DNA of 64,000 nt, taken from assembly GCA_963809875.1 (NCBI GenBank), contig CAWELC010000006.1, positions 1-64,000 on the forward strand. Direction: 5' to 3'. The notes beneath the pieces were generated by a model. It worked only from the letters and a program-made list of their open reading frames with translations, had not been told where the DNA came from and made no database searches. Positions 63,762 to 64,000 of the stretch are shown one piece after another; the first letter of the stretch is position 1, and each line of letters begins with the position of its first letter. Made by a program: the position numbers and the translations under genes. This DNA comes from JAFGAS01 sp963809875. Lineage in GTDB: Bacteria > Desulfobacterota > Zymogenia > Zymogenales > Zymogenaceae.

Positions 63762-64000
63762 ATGAAGAAATTAGTGTCATTAACCCTCGCTGTCCTGTTC
63801 GTGATGGTCATGGCCTGTGCGGCGTTTGCCGCCGAGACGACCTTCGAGGGGCAGTACCGGGTCAGGGCATGGTCCGACTGGAACTTCGATAAGAAGCCGG
63901 GGGACGTTGTCGGCGAAGCCGGTCCTCTCTACACGGGCTTCTTCGATCAGCGGTTCCGCCTCACGATCACTCACACGCGCAGTGAGTTCCTGAAAGCCGT
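63762..64000 (+). CDS. Outer-membrane porin-like protein 3 (cut by window end)
   Basis: Start ATG 63762 follows AAAAAGGAGG. Signal peptide MKKLVSLTLAVLFVMVMACAAFA, then AETTFEGQYRVRAWSDWNFDKKPG, FFDQRFRLTITHTRSEFLKA, the same opening as porins 1 and 2. The third member of a tandem family. About 79 residues visible. Confidence 0.85.
   Translation, partial: MKKLVSLTLAVLFVMVMACAAFAAETTFEGQYRVRAWSDWNFDKKPGDVVGEAGPLYTGFFDQRFRLTITHTRSEFLKA

Overview
The window is GC-rich DNA from a diderm (LPS-making) bacterium. The gene order lysS - lolC - lolD - bamA - ompH/skp - lpxD - fabZ - lpxA - Gfo/Idh oxidoreductase - lpxB ... msbA ... waaA - lpxK, followed further on by glyQ - glyS - ppdK, is the order I associate with Deltaproteobacteria (Desulfobacterota). 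A siroheme-decarboxylase-type AhbA/B protein fits an anaerobic, sulfate-reducer-like relative. This assignment is inferred from gene content; no rRNA gene is present.

Layout: 0-2.2 kb holds a phosphotriesterase-family hydrolase and a zinc alcohol dehydrogenase. The most remarkable locus is at 2.4-4.4 kb: a MarR regulator, a SAM-dependent methyltransferase and a MerB-type organomercurial lyase-like protein. In the last gene, both catalytic cysteine positions of MerB (Cys96 and Cys159) are in-frame TGA codons, each followed by a bacterial-SECIS-like hairpin, so I read it as a protein with two selenocysteines. 4.4-15.7 kb is a mixed region: a beta-barrel protein, flavoproteins, a Tyr/Asp-rich secreted protein behind a CRP-like site, TetR, a siroheme decarboxylase-like protein, RDD, M24 and MFS proteins, an orphan HicB and a first LolC/E permease. 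15.7-17.7 kb is an AT-rich foreign-looking island next to a broken copy of khpA. 17.8-20.7 kb (minus strand) has an enoyl-CoA hydratase, an epimerase, a thermonuclease and khpA.

21-47 kb is the envelope-biogenesis region: lysS, lolC, a TPR/cNMP protein, lolD, bamA, skp, lpxD-fabZ-lpxA-oxidoreductase-lpxB, glycosyltransferases, PAP2 phosphatases, msbA, a YdjC deacetylase, a PAP2-WaaA fusion, lpxK, gmhB, a Trm112-like protein and a heptosyltransferase. A polyprenyl-phosphate GT2, a YdjC/NaxD-type deacetylase, a GT39 transferase and PAP2 phosphatases together resemble the Francisella machinery that adds galactosamine to lipid A. 48-52 kb (minus) holds a Kdo-kinase-like protein, alanine racemase and a beta-propeller protein. 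52-58 kb has glyQ, a small secreted protein, glyS and ppdK. 58-64 kb has palindromic repeats, a polytopic membrane protein and three tandem paralogous outer-membrane proteins, the last cut by the window end.

Many conserved genes (lysS, lpxD, skp, ppdK, lolC, MFS, two porins and others) carry frameshifts. Wherever I could work out the direction, each is consistent with a single inserted base. These look like sequencing or assembly insertions and are annotated as one gene each. The selenocysteine candidate is not explained this way, because its reading frame is continuous through both TGA codons.
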